From: Candidatus Cloacimonadota bacterium | GTDB taxonomy: Bacteria > Cloacimonadota > Cloacimonadia > JGIOTU-2 | Assembly: GCA_014384665.1 (NCBI GenBank) | Contig: JACNFI010000393.1 | Span: 1 to 12,568, forward strand | Length of the DNA: 12,568 bases | Direction of reading: 5' to 3' | In this document: positions 12,563 through 12,568 of the stretch, one piece after another | Position numbering within the stretch: position 1 is the first letter of the stretch | How the letters are laid out: each line of letters opens with the position of its first letter | The notes under the pieces: generated by a model | Database searches by the model: none | What the model was told of the DNA's origin: nothing | The model's input: the letters and a program-made list of their open reading frames with translations, nothing else | Program-made: the position numbers and the translations under genes

Positions 12563-12568
12563 GTTTGA

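Overview
This AT-rich window looks like a chromosomal piece of a Gram-negative (diderm) bacterium that makes lipopolysaccharide. It carries the lipid A genes lpxA, lpxC and lpxD, a Kdo-pathway isomerase, and the outer-membrane assembly genes bamA and skp. Two traits point to the Fibrobacteres-Chlorobi-Bacteroidetes (FCB) group, perhaps a Cloacimonadota-like lineage. One is an lpxC-fabZ fusion gene. The other is a secreted beta-propeller protein ending in a FlgD-like/type IX secretion-like C-terminal domain. The assignment to a phylum is inference from gene content and style; no 16S or other taxonomic marker is present.

Layout. The left edge (1-1011) holds kdsD on the minus strand. A divergent promoter region (1012-1144) separates it from a plus-strand pair: a secreted Asp-box protein (1145-2383) and the GTPase hflX, which appears to start at an ATT codon (2409-3728). 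A perfect hairpin (3733-3758) lies between hflX and the convergent minus-strand genes. From 3787 to 12449 every gene is on the minus strand. Read in the direction of transcription they are bamA, skp/ompH, lpxD, lpxC-fabZ, lpxA, an HU gene and dnaN. This is the familiar bamA-skp-lpxD-fabZ-lpxA envelope cluster, with HU and dnaN placed after it.

How the genes work together. LpxA, LpxC and LpxD carry out the first acylation, the deacetylation and the second acylation of UDP-GlcNAc in lipid A synthesis. The FabZ half supplies the competing fatty-acid dehydratase step at a fixed ratio to LpxC. KdsD supplies arabinose 5-phosphate for Kdo. Skp chaperones outer-membrane proteins and BamA inserts them. 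lpxD, lpxC-fabZ and lpxA overlap one another and form a translationally coupled operon. HU and dnaN have their own signals, with an intrinsic terminator between them.

The most unusual parts are non-coding. The gaps skp-lpxD (428 bp) and bamA-skp (686 bp) hold no gene and are packed with short palindromic and interspersed repeats. A 25-bp box with 24/25 identity lies upstream of both bamA and lpxD in the same orientation, and a shorter diverged copy precedes skp. It contains a TATAAT and may be a shared promoter for the envelope genes. In lpxD it is so close to the start codon that the mRNA would be nearly leaderless. I found no CRISPR array, no RNA gene, no transposase and no gene cluster that I would call a new defence or biosynthetic system.
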